Origin: Laceyella sediminis
GTDB lineage: Bacteria > Bacillota > Bacilli > Thermoactinomycetales > Thermoactinomycetaceae
NCBI RefSeq assembly: GCF_003003125.1
Contig: NZ_PVTZ01000004.1
Coordinates: 1 to 64,000 of the forward strand
DNA length: 64,000 bases
Reading direction: 5' to 3'
The notes beneath the pieces were generated by a model. It did not search any database. It was not told the origin of the DNA and saw only the letters and a program-made list of their open reading frames with translations. The first letter of the stretch is position 1. Each line of letters begins with the position of its first letter. Positions 55,410 to 64,000 of this stretch are shown here, piece by piece. A program made the position numbers and the translations under genes.

Positions 55410-58382
55410 TCACAATCCCAGTAGCAGAATTAATTGTGGTTCTGGGGGCTCAGGTGCATTGTCCATGTCAATTACATAGTCACCAAAACGCTTAATGTGA
55501 CTGGTCATGTAAGGACTCAAAGCAGCCACGGCTTCACTTTCAATCCCGTATCCTTCTCTGGTCAACTCCCGTAACACAGCTGTTAAGTCTACTACATTCT
55601 GAAGAATAACGGCGTTTGCAACAAGGTCATTGTACTTAATCACCTTTTCTTGCTCTTCCGGATCGTTATCAGCAATAATGCTTTCGCCGCCGAAAAAGAG
55701 CCATTTAGAAAAGCCATTATAGGCTTCAGCCTTGTTTGTTGTAGCTGTGATTTGCTGGCGAAACTCCAAGTTTGAAATGTATTCCAGTAAAAATACTGTT
55801 CGCACTACCCGTCCCAACTCTCGAAACGCTTTGTATAGCCGGTTCTTACGGCTGTCATTCCCCAATTTGCGAAGCAATGTAGCCGAGGAGATTTTTCCGG
55901 CCTTGATCGAAAGAACGACCTGGAGCAAATCTTTCCAATGAGTTTCAATGAGTTTCCAATTGATCGTTTCAGTAAATAGGATGTCAATGTGCTTATATCG
56001 AACGCTTTCAAAGGGACGGAAAAACATCAGGTCTTTCAGGTTCCGAATCCGGGGCATCAGCTTAATTCCCAATAGGTGGGCCAAAGCAAACACGGGTGTG
56101 GATTGCCCTTGGGTATCCGCATGCACGGTATCAGGCTGAATGTCGGATTTGTTTTTCAGTAACCCATCAAGAATGTAAACAGCTTCCCACACTCCGCAGG
56201 GAATGAAATGACTGAATAACGCTATGTAGTTATCCGATACATGGTGGTAAGCGATACCACCGTATCCTCCGTACCGGATATGGTATTCGGCTAACAGATT
56301 CTCCTCATAGATATCGTATTTGGTTCCGTCCGCAGCGGCCGTTTTACCACTGCCCCAAAGTTGTGGAAGATCGAACCGGTAATACTCGTTGATAGTATCT
56401 TTAATTGCCTGATCCAGTTTTTGTGCCGTCACGTGGCGTTGGTTCACGAATGAGAGCATCTTCGGAGTAACCTGTCCCCGCATATGGCGAGCAGCTTGGG
56501 CGGGTCCAAGATTGCAGCCGTACGTAAAGGTATTGAGGATATATCGTTCCGTTGGCATTTCCAGTTTCGGGTCGGAGCCGGATAGCGGCCCAAAATGACG
56601 TGTCCATCCAATCCAATGTTCTACGTTACATAAGATATCAAGGATGCTCCGTTCCGGCATCCTTTCGAGGACTAATTTCTCCAAATGCTTTTGATCCACT
56701 GTCCGTTCTTTTGTCCGGATTTTCTTTAATTCCGGCTCCCCTTTTTCGTTGATGACAACAGCATCAGAGTCAGGATATTTGTGATCGACAATTCGGCAAG
56801 TGTGGTTCATCCATTCCTGTAACTGTTGGACAAACTCTTTCCCTTGTTTAGGAAAATCCATTTCATCAAGGTATTCAGATAAAAGAGGCTGGCATTCTTC
56901 CCAAGATAGCAGTTGCTCGCGATAATCGGCAAAGTCGTCAGAATCTTGAATACAGATATCTCCTGTTTTCAGTTCCGTTGCCATATAGGAAAAGACACAC
57001 ACCTCTAAATGGCGGCGAGCAATTTGATAGCCCCCAACACGCTGTTTGACCCGGATGGTCCGCCGCCAGGCGTCGGAAGCAAACGACAAATCGACCTCAT
57101 CGGGGAGCCACTCCCGCCGGCTATTTTGGTGTTCTTTCACAAATTCGAGGGCCCGAATCAGACGGCCGTCCTCTGAAGTGGAATCAAGTCGAAGGGCATT
57201 AATCAGCCGGAACAGGACAGGGCGATGATTGTGCCGAAAAAACTTCAGAATCAAGGGGAGGTAGTTGTTTCCCTGGCAGGAAGCGACGGCTTCACAATCA
57301 ACCAGAAGATCCGGAATGCTCCCTCGGGAAGCTAAAACCTCTTTGACCAATCGTCCCGCTTCCGCATCTTCAGGATGATCCTGTAAGGCTTGTAACACTT
57401 CTGTGAAAGCCAAAACCAAGGACCCTGTTTTCTCCCGGTGTTGCTCCCTGATTCGCTCCAATTCTTCTTTGGCTGCTTTATGGAGACTGGCCATCCGCTT
57501 AATAAACAAGGTTCCAAGATGATCACGGGTTTTCGTTTGGGCGCGATAGATCAGACAGAGAAGAAGTGTGGCTCGTTTGTCCTGTGAAAAATCTTTCATC
57601 TCCCGTGCGTCCAGTGCTTTGGCTTGAGCCGCAAAATGGCTTACTTTGGCTGGCGGGATTCCCTCCAAGTACGGTTTTGCATCTCCGAAAGTGGTTAACC
57701 AGGCCAAATGATCCAACCGCTCCCGGATCTCCGACAACCTGGACTTTTTAGGTAGGTTTTTCAAACGATTATATTCGCTATAGTGCGATTCTCCCCGTTC
57801 CAGTAATTCATCCAACCGTTTAATTTCCTGAATGCCCAGACGTTGAAACACCATTTCAAAAAATCCGTCATTGACGGATTTCCGGATATGGCGCGCCAAA
57901 CGATCCAGCGTACTGAAAGCGGGAAGTTCATAGTTTTGCCGAACCAGTTCGGCAATGGCCACATTGATCAAGTCTGCCGGATGATCCATGACTTGGGCGG
58001 CCTTTTGCACTGTCTCTAGGGCAATCCGTTGGGCTTCTTTCCCATAGGATTGGATGCCTCGGAATTTCCGGATAGCTGTCTGGTGTTGATACCTAGTTCG
58101 CGGTTTATCGTATCCTGGAACCGTTTCTACAGGTAGTTTCATTCGATCGCGAATATAATTGACAATCTGAGCAGGCACTTCTTCGAGTTTAGGAAAATAG
58201 CCCAACCGCTGCGAAGTCTTCAACAAAATCATGGCACTTAGCAAAGATTTTGGGCCCCGTGCTAATTCGTATACAAACCGAACTTCTTCGTTCGAAGGTT
58301 TGTAAACCCGTTCCAACTCTTTTTCAGTGTATGAACGCTTGAGCCGGGGATATGCAGTACGCTCAATGGATGCCAAAGTCAA
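55410..58382 (-). mobile_element. tnpA: Tn3-family transposase, complete
   Basis: The 990-residue protein is the normal Tn3 size. The catalytic residues are visible: Asp in AAADGTKYDIYEEN (about residue 688), Asp in VHADTQGQSTPVFALAHLLG (about 756) and Glu in NKAEAYNGFSKWLFFGGE (about 884). The N-terminal DUF4158-type region (LERVYKPSNEEVRFVYELAR) is present. It performs replicative transposition of elements with 38-bp ends. No serine resolvase is near; a truncated tyrosine recombinase at 61576 may be the remains of a TnpI-type resolution system, as in Tn4430. Arsenic and cadmium genes lie beside it as probable cargo. Confidence 0.95.
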
Positions 58383-58474
58383 TTTCCCCTCATGCTGTGG
58401 TCAAGTTTATTTTCACATAAATCATGGTGTGTCGAGACTGATGGACCTGACCAGTAGTATATTTATTTTCATCT

Positions 58475-58503
58475 TTGACAAAAATATAAGTACATGCTTA
58501 TAT
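58475..58503 (+). promoter_or_regulatory. ars operon promoter with ArsR operator
   Basis: TTGACA (58475-58480), 17 bases, TTATAT (58498-58503). The palindrome ATATAAG-TACATG-CTTATAT (58484-58503) covers the spacer and -10, so bound ArsR would block RNA polymerase. Confidence 0.7.
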
Positions 58504-58521
58504 AATAATGAGGTGATGAAT

Positions 58522-58848
58522 ATGATGGATTGGGAGCAGATCGCGGAGTGTCATAAAGCCTTGGCAGATAAAACTCGCTTGCGTATTCTCGCTTTACTAA
58601 AAGTGGAGGAATTATGCGTATGTGAGCTGGTAGAAATTTTGAATATGACGCAGCCGGCCGTTTCTCAACATATGCGGAAACTGAAGAACGCGAAGTTGGT
58701 GAAAGAACGTCGGAATGGTCAATGGGTTTTCTATTCATTGGATGGTTCCATCTATCCTTTCTTTCAATCTGTATTAGAGACACTTCCAAAGATGAGAAGT
58801 GAAATCGAGGAGTTAAAGAAAAGTGGGCGAAAAGTCGTCTGCGACTAA
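58522..58848 (+). CDS. arsR: Arsenic-responsive repressor ArsR
   Basis: The 108-residue ArsR/SmtB protein has the As(III) site [11 protein letters not shown], preceded by [17 protein letters not shown] and followed by [20 protein letters not shown]. It releases the operator when arsenite binds. ATG 58522 follows GAGG by eight bases; the longer frame to 58327 is not coding. It is first gene of arsR-acr3-arsC, with its operator just upstream. Confidence 0.93.
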   Translation: MMDWEQIAECHKALADKTRLRILALLKVEELCVCELVEILNMTQPAVSQHMRKLKNAKLVKERRNGQWVFYSLDGSIYPFFQSVLETLPKMRSEIEELKKSGRKVVCD

Positions 58849-58894
58849 AGCTCCGGCCTCATCCAAAAAACTTAATATGAAAGGGCGTGATGCA

Positions 58895-59956
58895 ATGAGT
58901 GGAGTCATGAGAAGACTCTCCTTTCTGGATCGGTATCTGACGTTATGGATTTTTCTTGCCATGGTCATAGGTATCGGATCTGGTTATCTTTTTCCAAGCA
59001 TGGTGAACGTCTTAACAGAATTGCAGGTAGGGACTACATCCATTCCGATTGCCATTGGATTGATTTTGATGATGCATCCTCCACTGGCCAAAGTTCGTTA
59101 TGAGGAACTGGGGCAAGTATTTCGGAACCTCCGGATTCTTAGTTTATCCCTGATACAAAACTGGGTGATTGGCCCTATATTGATGTTCGTATTAGCCATC
59201 CTTTTCTTAAGAGATCAACCGCAATACATGGTTGGTCTTATTCTGATCGGTCTTGCTCGATGTATTGCGATGGTAATCGTGTGGAACGACCTGGCGAATG
59301 GGAATAGAGAATATGCCGCTGGGTTAGTTGCCTTCAACTCGATTTTTCAAATTCTCTTCTATTCCGTTTACGCGTACATTTTCATCACGGTTGCACCGAA
59401 ATGGTTGGGGTTAGAAGGAACTGTCGTCAATATTACCATGGGTCAGATCGCCGAAAGTGTTTTGATCTACTTGGGAATTCCTTTCTTTGCCGGCATGATC
59501 ACTCGCTTTGCATTGGTGAAAGCTAAAGGGCGTGAATGGTACGAGACAAAATTCATACCAGTAATCAGCCCAATTACATTAATTTCATTGCTGTTTACGA
59601 TTATTGTCATGTTTTCATTAAAAGGTGACTTGGTTCTTCAACTCCCGCTGGATGTAGTTCGAATCGCCATTCCTCTTTTAATTTACTTTGTTGTGATGTT
59701 TCTCATTTCATTTTATATGGGCAAAAAGGTTGGAGCAGATTATTCAAAAGCAGTTTCCCTCTCCTTTACTGCCGCCAGCAATAACTTTGAGTTGGCCATC
59801 GCAGTTGCAATTGGTGTCTTCGGCATCAACTCAGGGGCAGCCTTTGCCGCTGTAATTGGTCCGCTTGTAGAAGTACCGGTATTGATTGGACTCGTAAACG
59901 TCGCATATTGGTTCCGGCGTAAATACTTTGCACAAAAACTGTCCGAATCAAACTAA
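58895..59956 (+). CDS. acr3: Arsenite efflux pump, ACR3 family
   Basis: The 353-residue membrane protein has ten helices. The conserved Cys of ACR3 pumps is in [20 protein letters not shown] (about residue 123), and [20 protein letters not shown] carries the conserved C-terminal motif with Glu. It exports As(III). ATG 58895 has AAAGGGCG upstream. An open frame overlapping arsR reaches 58823 (GTG), but those residues are not ACR3-like. Confidence 0.95.
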   Translation: MSGVMRRLSFLDRYLTLWIFLAMVIGIGSGYLFPSMVNVLTELQVGTTSIPIAIGLILMMHPPLAKVRYEELGQVFRNLRILSLSLIQNWVIGPILMFVLAILFLRDQPQYMVGLILIGLARCIAMVIVWNDLANGNREYAAGLVAFNSIFQILFYSVYAYIFITVAPKWLGLEGTVVNITMGQIAESVLIYLGIPFFAGMITRFALVKAKGREWYETKFIPVISPITLISLLFTIIVMFSLKGDLVLQLPLDVVRIAIPLLIYFVVMFLISFYMGKKVGADYSKAVSLSFTAASNNFELAIAVAIGVFGINSGAAFAAVIGPLVEVPVLIGLVNVAYWFRRKYFAQKLSESN

Positions 59957-59986
59957 AATCTTTATTTTAAAAAGGAGGGAACAACG

Positions 59987-60409
59987 ATGTCTAATAAAAA
60001 AATCATTTACTTCTTATGCACAGGCAACTCTTGTCGAAGCCAAATGGCAGAAGGGTTTGGAAAGAAATACTTAGGCGATCGCTTCGATGTGTACAGTGCA
60101 GGGATTGAAGCACATGGATTGAATCCGAAAGCAGTGAAAGTAATGGCTGAAAAAGGAATTGATATCTCCAATCAGACTTCTGATGTGATTGATCCTGAAC
60201 TATTAAACCGTGCGGATTATGTCATCACTCTTTGCGGAGATGCCAATGATAAGTGCCCGCTCACTCCCTCCCATGTACATCGTGACCATTGGGGATTTGA
60301 TGATCCAGCTAAAGCAAAAGGGACGGAAGAAGAAGTATGGGAAGTCTTCCGCCGCGTTCGAGATCAAATCGAAGCAAGGATTCAACAATTTGCTAAAGAA
60401 GGAAAATAA
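59987..60409 (+). CDS. arsC: Arsenate reductase, thioredoxin-coupled
   Basis: The 140-residue low-molecular-weight phosphatase-fold enzyme reduces As(V) to As(III), which ACR3 then exports. The P-loop is CTGNSCR (C11 to R17). The redox cascade Cys are C83 and C90 ([11 protein letters not shown]). [13 protein letters not shown] is the acid loop. AAGGAGG precedes the ATG. A terminator follows the operon. Confidence 0.96.
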   Translation: MSNKKIIYFLCTGNSCRSQMAEGFGKKYLGDRFDVYSAGIEAHGLNPKAVKVMAEKGIDISNQTSDVIDPELLNRADYVITLCGDANDKCPLTPSHVHRDHWGFDDPAKAKGTEEEVWEVFRRVRDQIEARIQQFAKEGK

Positions 60410-60449
60410 ATAATAGCCACGTCTCTTTGTGGGATGTGGCTATTATTAT
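60409..60449 (+). terminator. Terminator of arsR-acr3-arsC
   Basis: AATAATAGCCAC pairs with GTGGCTATTATT between convergent operons. Confidence 0.7.
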
Positions 60450-60521
60450 ATTAATCAAAATTGATTAAGATTATAATATTTTTCCATCGGCATAACATCA
60501 ACAAATGTTCTTTTTCGTTCA

Positions 60522-60902
60522 CTAGTGAGATCCTGCTCGGACGCTTTTCGAATGATCCAGTTTGGTTCCAATAGTTTCTGCCTCCCGATATCGATATTGA
60601 AATTCTTCTCGAAACAACTCCAATATTTTATGGTTGATTGCATAGAAATTCCATTTACCTACTTTCGTTTCATGAAGGAGGCCTGCGTCTTTTAATTCTC
60701 GCAGATGATAAGAGACTTTGGATTGTCCCATATTCATTTGCTTCTGAATATCACAAACACAGACACCACCGGAACAACATGCAACAGGAGGTGAAGTGCC
60801 AAGTTGATCATATCCTGCTTGAATGAGATCAAGGATTTTGATGCGAATCGGATCGCCAAGAGCCTTGGCGATTTGAGCAAATTTTTCTGTCGATAGGGAC
60901 AT
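60522..60902 (-). CDS. Second ArsR/SmtB-type repressor
   Basis: The 126-residue protein has a winged helix (ALGDPIRIKILDLIQAG, MGQSKVSYHLRELKDAGLLH) and a Cys-rich insert (VACCSGGVCVCDIQK) in place of the plain ELCVC motif. That insert suggests thiol coordination of trivalent arsenicals or another soft metal. It lies 27 bases behind arsI on the same strand and probably represses that pair through the ATCAA-N6-TTGAT sites at 61384-61455. Confidence 0.9.
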   Translation of the reverse strand: MSLSTEKFAQIAKALGDPIRIKILDLIQAGYDQLGTSPPVACCSGGVCVCDIQKQMNMGQSKVSYHLRELKDAGLLHETKVGKWNFYAINHKILELFREEFQYRYREAETIGTKLDHSKSVRAGSH

Positions 60903-60929
60903 CGCGCTCCCCTCCTTACTTCTTATTGA

Positions 60930-61358
60930 TTAAGAGCAACAATCGGTTTCTGATTGTTTCGGTTCAGCGGCCGATTTATTGGATTTTTCTTCGGCATCGG
61001 CTAATACGGTAAACACTTCCCAACGGTGCCCATCCGGGCTGGTGACCCAAATTTTATCCTGGCGCGCATAGCAGCAAGTCGTATTCATCTCGTCAAAAGT
61101 AGCAAGGCCTTCTTTTTGAAGACGTTCTTTGGTAGCCAACACATCTTCCGTGGATTTCACTTGAATCCCCAAATGATTCAGACCGCCACTTACTTCTCCG
61201 CCTTCATTCAAAGTGAAGTTCAAAGCTGGTTGTTCCAGATCAAACTTAGCATACCCAGGACGAACTTTCACCGGCTCAACTCCAAACAATTGCGTATAGA
61301 AAACAACAGATTTGTTCAAGTCCTTCACGTTAATCGCTACATGGGGTTTTAATATCAT
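60930..61358 (-). CDS. arsI: ArsI-type C-As lyase (VOC fold)
   Basis: The 142-residue enzyme breaks the carbon-arsenic bond of trivalent organoarsenicals such as methylarsenite. Iron ligands expected for the family are His6 (KPHVAIN), His62 (LNHLGIQ) and Glu114 (HRWEVFT). The substrate thiol pair is Cys95-Cys96 (NTTCCYA). It ends in a Cys-Cys tail (ETDCCS). ATG 61358 has GGAG eight bases upstream. CadI-type annotations of this family exist, but the vicinal Cys pair favours ArsI. Confidence 0.9.
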   Translation of the reverse strand: MILKPHVAINVKDLNKSVVFYTQLFGVEPVKVRPGYAKFDLEQPALNFTLNEGGEVSGGLNHLGIQVKSTEDVLATKERLQKEGLATFDEMNTTCCYARQDKIWVTSPDGHRWEVFTVLADAEEKSNKSAAEPKQSETDCCS

Positions 61359-61383
61359 CGTTTTCACTCTCCTGTAACTTCAT

Positions 61384-61455
61384 ATCAACTTTTCTTGATT
61401 TGAATATACATCAATTTATTTTGATTCGTCAATGCATAAATCAAAAAAAGTTGAT
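61384..61455 (-). promoter_or_regulatory. arsI promoter with three perfect ATCAA-N6-TTGAT operators
   Basis: Copies lie at 61384-61399, 61410-61425 and 61440-61455. On the minus strand the promoter is TTGACG (61432-61427), 18 bases, TATATT (61408-61403). The middle operator fills the spacer and the outer two flank the promoter. Confidence 0.8.
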
Positions 61456-61481
61456 GTTTTATTTATCGCAACGTCCTTAAA

Positions 61482-61575
61482 AGGGGTAGAGGTAGCATCC
61501 GTCGATTTCGGGGTCATTTACCCAACAAATGGAAAATGACTTGAGAACCACATGGGAACTCAAGTCATTTCGTGT
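61482..61575. repeat. Dispersed repeat, copy 3 (inverted relative to copy 1)
   Basis: About 78 bases (61498-61575) match bases 1-78 in the opposite orientation, including the hairpin AAATGACTTGAG/CTCAAGTCATTT (61534-61570). It follows the recombinase fragment directly. The inner part (GGGTAAATGACCCCGAAATC on the minus strand) may be part of an element end. Confidence 0.75.
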
Positions 61576-62100
61576 TTATATAGGAAACTCAGGGATGACA
61601 CGTTCATATTCATCCTGAGCATCAGTAATGGCCAACTTAGAATACACTTCAAGCGACTTGCGGCTTGCATGTCCAGAATAAGGCTGAATGAGTGCATCGT
61701 CAATGCCTTGTTTCTTGAGCCACGTTAACAGGAAGTGACGCAATTTATGCGGCGAAATGGATTGGACCATGCCGGCCTGATCGGAATACTTCTTGAGGAT
61801 TTTCCGAATGCCGCGGTCCGTGTATTTTTTCTTCCAAGACGATTCAAACAGGTAGACGGCACCCTTTTTCTCCGCGCTATCGGCATGCATGGCCAACAGC
61901 TCTTTGAAGGTAGTTGGGAACGGCACGATCCGGTCTTTCTTGCCTTTGCCTTCGTTCACTCTGATTTGGCAGCGCTGAAAATCCACTGATCGGCGTTCTC
62001 TGACGGAACCTCCCTCGATTATATCGCAGAATGGAGTTTCTACGATGAAACAGATATGTATATTTTCACGGTGATTCTCCCATAATAATGTCATAATCAA
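61576..62100 (-). pseudogene. Tyrosine recombinase, 3' part only
   Basis: The catalytic C-terminal half is readable: [20 protein letters not shown] with the Lys strand, [13 protein letters not shown] with Hxx[17 protein letters not shown] with the nucleophile Tyr. The N-terminal domain and the box with the first catalytic Arg are missing; the first 40 residues of the frame are not recombinase-like. Tn4430-type Tn3 elements carry a tyrosine recombinase for resolution, so this may be such a gene, now broken. It cannot be active as it stands. Confidence 0.8.
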
Positions 62101-62159
62101 ATGACCATTTGACTGTGTAGTGATTCCGTTTTATACTTCAATCAAATAATAATTTGATT
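62095..62159 (+). promoter_or_regulatory. cadCA promoter with two CadC-type operators
   Basis: TTGACT (62109-62114), 17 bases, TATACT (62132-62137). Site 1 is TCAAAT-GACC-ATTTGA (62097-62112), overlapping the -35. Site 2 is AATCAAAT-AATA-ATTTGATT (62140-62159), at the transcription start. The cores match. Confidence 0.75.
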
Positions 62160-62180
62160 ATTAAAGTGAGGTGCAAATCA

Positions 62181-62558
62181 TTGAGTGAAGATCGCTGTGA
62201 AATATATTGTTACGACGAAGAAAAGGTCAAGCGAGTTCAAACTTCATTAGAAAAAGTGAAACCGATGGATACAGCCCAACTGTTTAAAGCACTTGCAGAT
62301 CCAACTCGTTTAAAAATTGCTTATGCCTTAGTGCAAGAGGATGAACTTTGTGTCTGTGACGTAGCTAATATTATTGATTCTACCTTGGCTACGGCTTCTC
62401 ATCATTTGCGTTTACTTCGTAACATGGGCTTGGCAAAGTACCGGAAAGAAGGGAAGCTCGTTTTTTATTCTCTAGACGATGATCATGTGAAACAACTTGT
62501 GCAATTGGCGTTTGATCATAGTAAGGAGTTGACCACAAATGGAACAAGTGCAAGATAA
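62181..62558 (+). CDS. cadC: Cadmium/lead-responsive repressor CadC
   Basis: The start is TTG, set by GAGGTG seven bases upstream; this gives 125 residues. Metal site Cys residues are C6 and C10 (DRCEIYC) and C57 and C59 (ELCVCD). These are almost the positions known for S. aureus CadC (7, 11, 58, 60). The helix-turn-helix is [20 protein letters not shown]. It overlaps cadA by 20 bases and should release the cadCA promoter on Cd, Pb or Zn. Confidence 0.93.
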   Translation: MSEDRCEIYCYDEEKVKRVQTSLEKVKPMDTAQLFKALADPTRLKIAYALVQEDELCVCDVANIIDSTLATASHHLRLLRNMGLAKYRKEGKLVFYSLDDDHVKQLVQLAFDHSKELTTNGTSAR

Positions 62559-64000
62559 AAAAGTGTATCGCGTCCAAGGTTTTACCTGTGCCAGTTGTGC
62601 AGCGCAGTTTGAAGAGAATGTAAAAAAACTCCCAGGTGTAAAGGATGCCAAGGTGAACTTTGGAGCCTCTAAAATCACCGTTTATGGGAATCCTTCCATA
62701 CAAGATCTAGAGAAGGCTGGTGCATTTGAAAACCTAAAGATCTATCCCGAAAACCAGGAAGTACGCATGGAGAGAGAACCGTTTTGGAAGCGGAGAGAAA
62801 CCATTCAAGTTGGTGTTTCTCTGGTATTTCTCATAGTTGGTTGGTTGATGGGTGAGTCTTATGGAGAGAAAAGTATCCCTTCTGTCGTTTCTTACCTGCT
62901 CTCCATGCTGATTGGCGGATACGCATTATTCCGGAAAGGATTACTTAATCTAACACGACTACAATTTGATATGTACACCCTGATGACGATTGCGATCTTG
63001 GGTGCAGCGGCCATAGGTGAATGGGGAGAAGGTGCAACCGTAGTCATTCTCTTTGCCATAAGTGAGGCATTGGAGACTTACTCTATGGATAAAGCCCGTC
63101 AATCGATTCGTACTCTCATGGATATTGCACCCAAACAGGCCCTGATTCGCCGTGGAGATAAAGAGATCATGGTTCCAGTCGATGAGATCCAGATCGGGGA
63201 CATTATGATCGTTAAGCCAGGGCAAAAACTGGCCATGGATGGAGTGGTAGTCAAAGGAAGTTCCTCGATTAACCAAGCTCCGATTACCGGGGAATCCATC
63301 CCTGCGGCAAAAAACGTCGGCGATGAAGTGTATGCAGGTACTTTAAACGAAGAAGGATTGCTTGAAGTTAAAGTAACCAAACGGGTGGAAGATACGACCA
63401 TTGCAAAGATCATCCATTTGGTCGAAGAAGCTCAAGCGGAACGAGCACCTTCTCAAGCCTTTGTCGATCGTTTTGCTAAGATTTATACCCCCGCAATTTT
63501 GATTGCTGGGTTCCTGGTTGCTTTGGTTCCGCCTCTCTTGTTCCAAGCGGATTGGAGCGATTGGATCTATCGCGGATTGGCTCTCTTGGTCGTTGGTTGT
63601 CCGTGCGCATTGGTTGTTTCAACACCAGTATCCATTGTGACGGCCATCGGAAATGCCGCACGAAACGGGGTTCTCATCAAAGGCGGAATTCATTTGGAAG
63701 AAGCCGGAGCCCTTTCGATCATTGCCTTTGACAAAACAGGGACTTTAACACGCGGAGTTCCTGTAGTGACAGACTTTATCTCGCTCATACCAAACAAAGA
63801 AAGAGAACTCTTGGGTATTGCGGTATCTATTGAGAAAAACTCCCAACATCCATTAGCTTCGGCGATCCTGCGGAAAGCAGAGGAAGAATCCATTCCGATC
63901 CAAGAGGTAGAAGATTTCTCCTCTCTGACAGGTAAAGGCGTACAAGCGAAGGTAAACGGAGTCCTTTACTACATTGGTAGTCCGGGATTGTTTGAAGAAC
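62539..64000 (+). CDS. cadA: Cadmium-exporting P1B-type ATPase, 5' part (runs off the window)
   Basis: The frame is open to the window end (487 codons). It starts with a heavy-metal-associated domain ([20 protein letters not shown], Cys17 and Cys20), then membrane helices and the actuator domain ([11 protein letters not shown]). The transport motif [13 protein letters not shown] is near residue 354 and the phosphorylation motif [10 protein letters not shown] near 398. The CPC motif and the CadC partner identify a Cd/Zn/Pb exporter. AAGGAG precedes the ATG inside the end of cadC, so the pair is translationally coupled. Confidence 0.95.
   Translation, partial: MEQVQDKKVYRVQGFTCASCAAQFEENVKKLPGVKDAKVNFGASKITVYGNPSIQDLEKAGAFENLKIYPENQEVRMEREPFWKRRETIQVGVSLVFLIVGWLMGESYGEKSIPSVVSYLLSMLIGGYALFRKGLLNLTRLQFDMYTLMTIAILGAAAIGEWGEGATVVILFAISEALETYSMDKARQSIRTLMDIAPKQALIRRGDKEIMVPVDEIQIGDIMIVKPGQKLAMDGVVVKGSSSINQAPITGESIPAAKNVGDEVYAGTLNEEGLLEVKVTKRVEDTTIAKIIHLVEEAQAERAPSQAFVDRFAKIYTPAILIAGFLVALVPPLLFQADWSDWIYRGLALLVVGCPCALVVSTPVSIVTAIGNAARNGVLIKGGIHLEEAGALSIIAFDKTGTLTRGVPVVTDFISLIPNKERELLGIAVSIEKNSQHPLASAILRKAEEESIPIQEVEDFSSLTGKGVQAKVNGVLYYIGSPGLFEE

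Overview
The window reads as chromosome of a spore-forming Gram-positive in the Bacillales. The gene complement fits this: a YunB-type sporulation protein, GltC next to gltAB, a YneB-type resolvase beside a DUF896 (YnzC-type) protein, CtaG with a small lipoprotein cytochrome c, an L-box lysine riboswitch, and strong AGGAGG-type ribosome binding sites with frequent GTG/TTG starts. Base composition is intermediate. A thermophile-rich family such as Thermoactinomycetaceae is possible, but that is only an inference. No rRNA or tRNA gene was seen.

Layout. 1-9.5 kb: a recombinase-associated repeat, an endonuclease V remnant, a GNAT acetyltransferase, a UvrA-like ATPase gene broken by an internal deletion, a DUF5519 protein, riboswitch-controlled lysA, nitronate monooxygenase, a tyrosine recombinase with a long structured upstream region, and a second GNAT. 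9.5-19.5 kb: membrane protein, S1-domain protein with a small partner (copy A), AraC/GyrI-like regulator, secreted M28 aminopeptidase, S15 peptidase, ArsR-DUF2087 regulator with a clear operator, MGT-type glycosyltransferase. 18.6-25.8 kb: gltC and divergent gltA-gltB. 26-31 kb: DedA gene with a decayed acyltransferase gene upstream, then an AT-rich segment with two tandem DUF3238-like genes, an azoreductase and a divergent MarR gene. 31-38.7 kb: DsrE/TusA pair, DUF3817, a membrane coiled-coil GAF protein, a beta-lactamase-like hydrolase, S1/partner module copy B, deoxynucleoside kinase, XRE and TetR regulators, an FMN reductase.

38.7-41.2 kb looks like an acquired patch: an ABC exporter preceded by a 20-codon leader ORF and mutually exclusive RNA helices, flanked by a Tn3-transposase remnant on one side and a gene tail without a start on the other. 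41.2-54.9 kb returns to housekeeping and small unknown genes: yunB, M42 peptidase, resolvase, CDF transporter, a broken nucleotidyltransferase, PHP phosphoesterase, EamA transporter, two glycosyltransferases, cytochrome c/CtaG, CPBP protease, a MerR effector-domain remnant. 55-64 kb is a metal-resistance island: a complete Tn3-family transposase, arsR-acr3-arsC, a convergent arsI-arsR2 pair, a truncated tyrosine recombinase, and cadC-cadA running off the window. Each of its three ArsR/SmtB regulators has its own operator.

Two themes stand out. First, RNA-level control in 5' leaders: the lysine riboswitch whose terminator stem contains the lysA Shine-Dalgarno sequence, and the leader-peptide attenuator of the ABC exporter, which is the best candidate here for an undescribed regulatory device. 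Second, gene decay by internal deletion or truncation (UvrA-like, nucleotidyltransferase, endonuclease V, acyltransferase, recombinase, MerR), much of it near mobile-element traces. All function calls come from reading the sequence; no database search was run.
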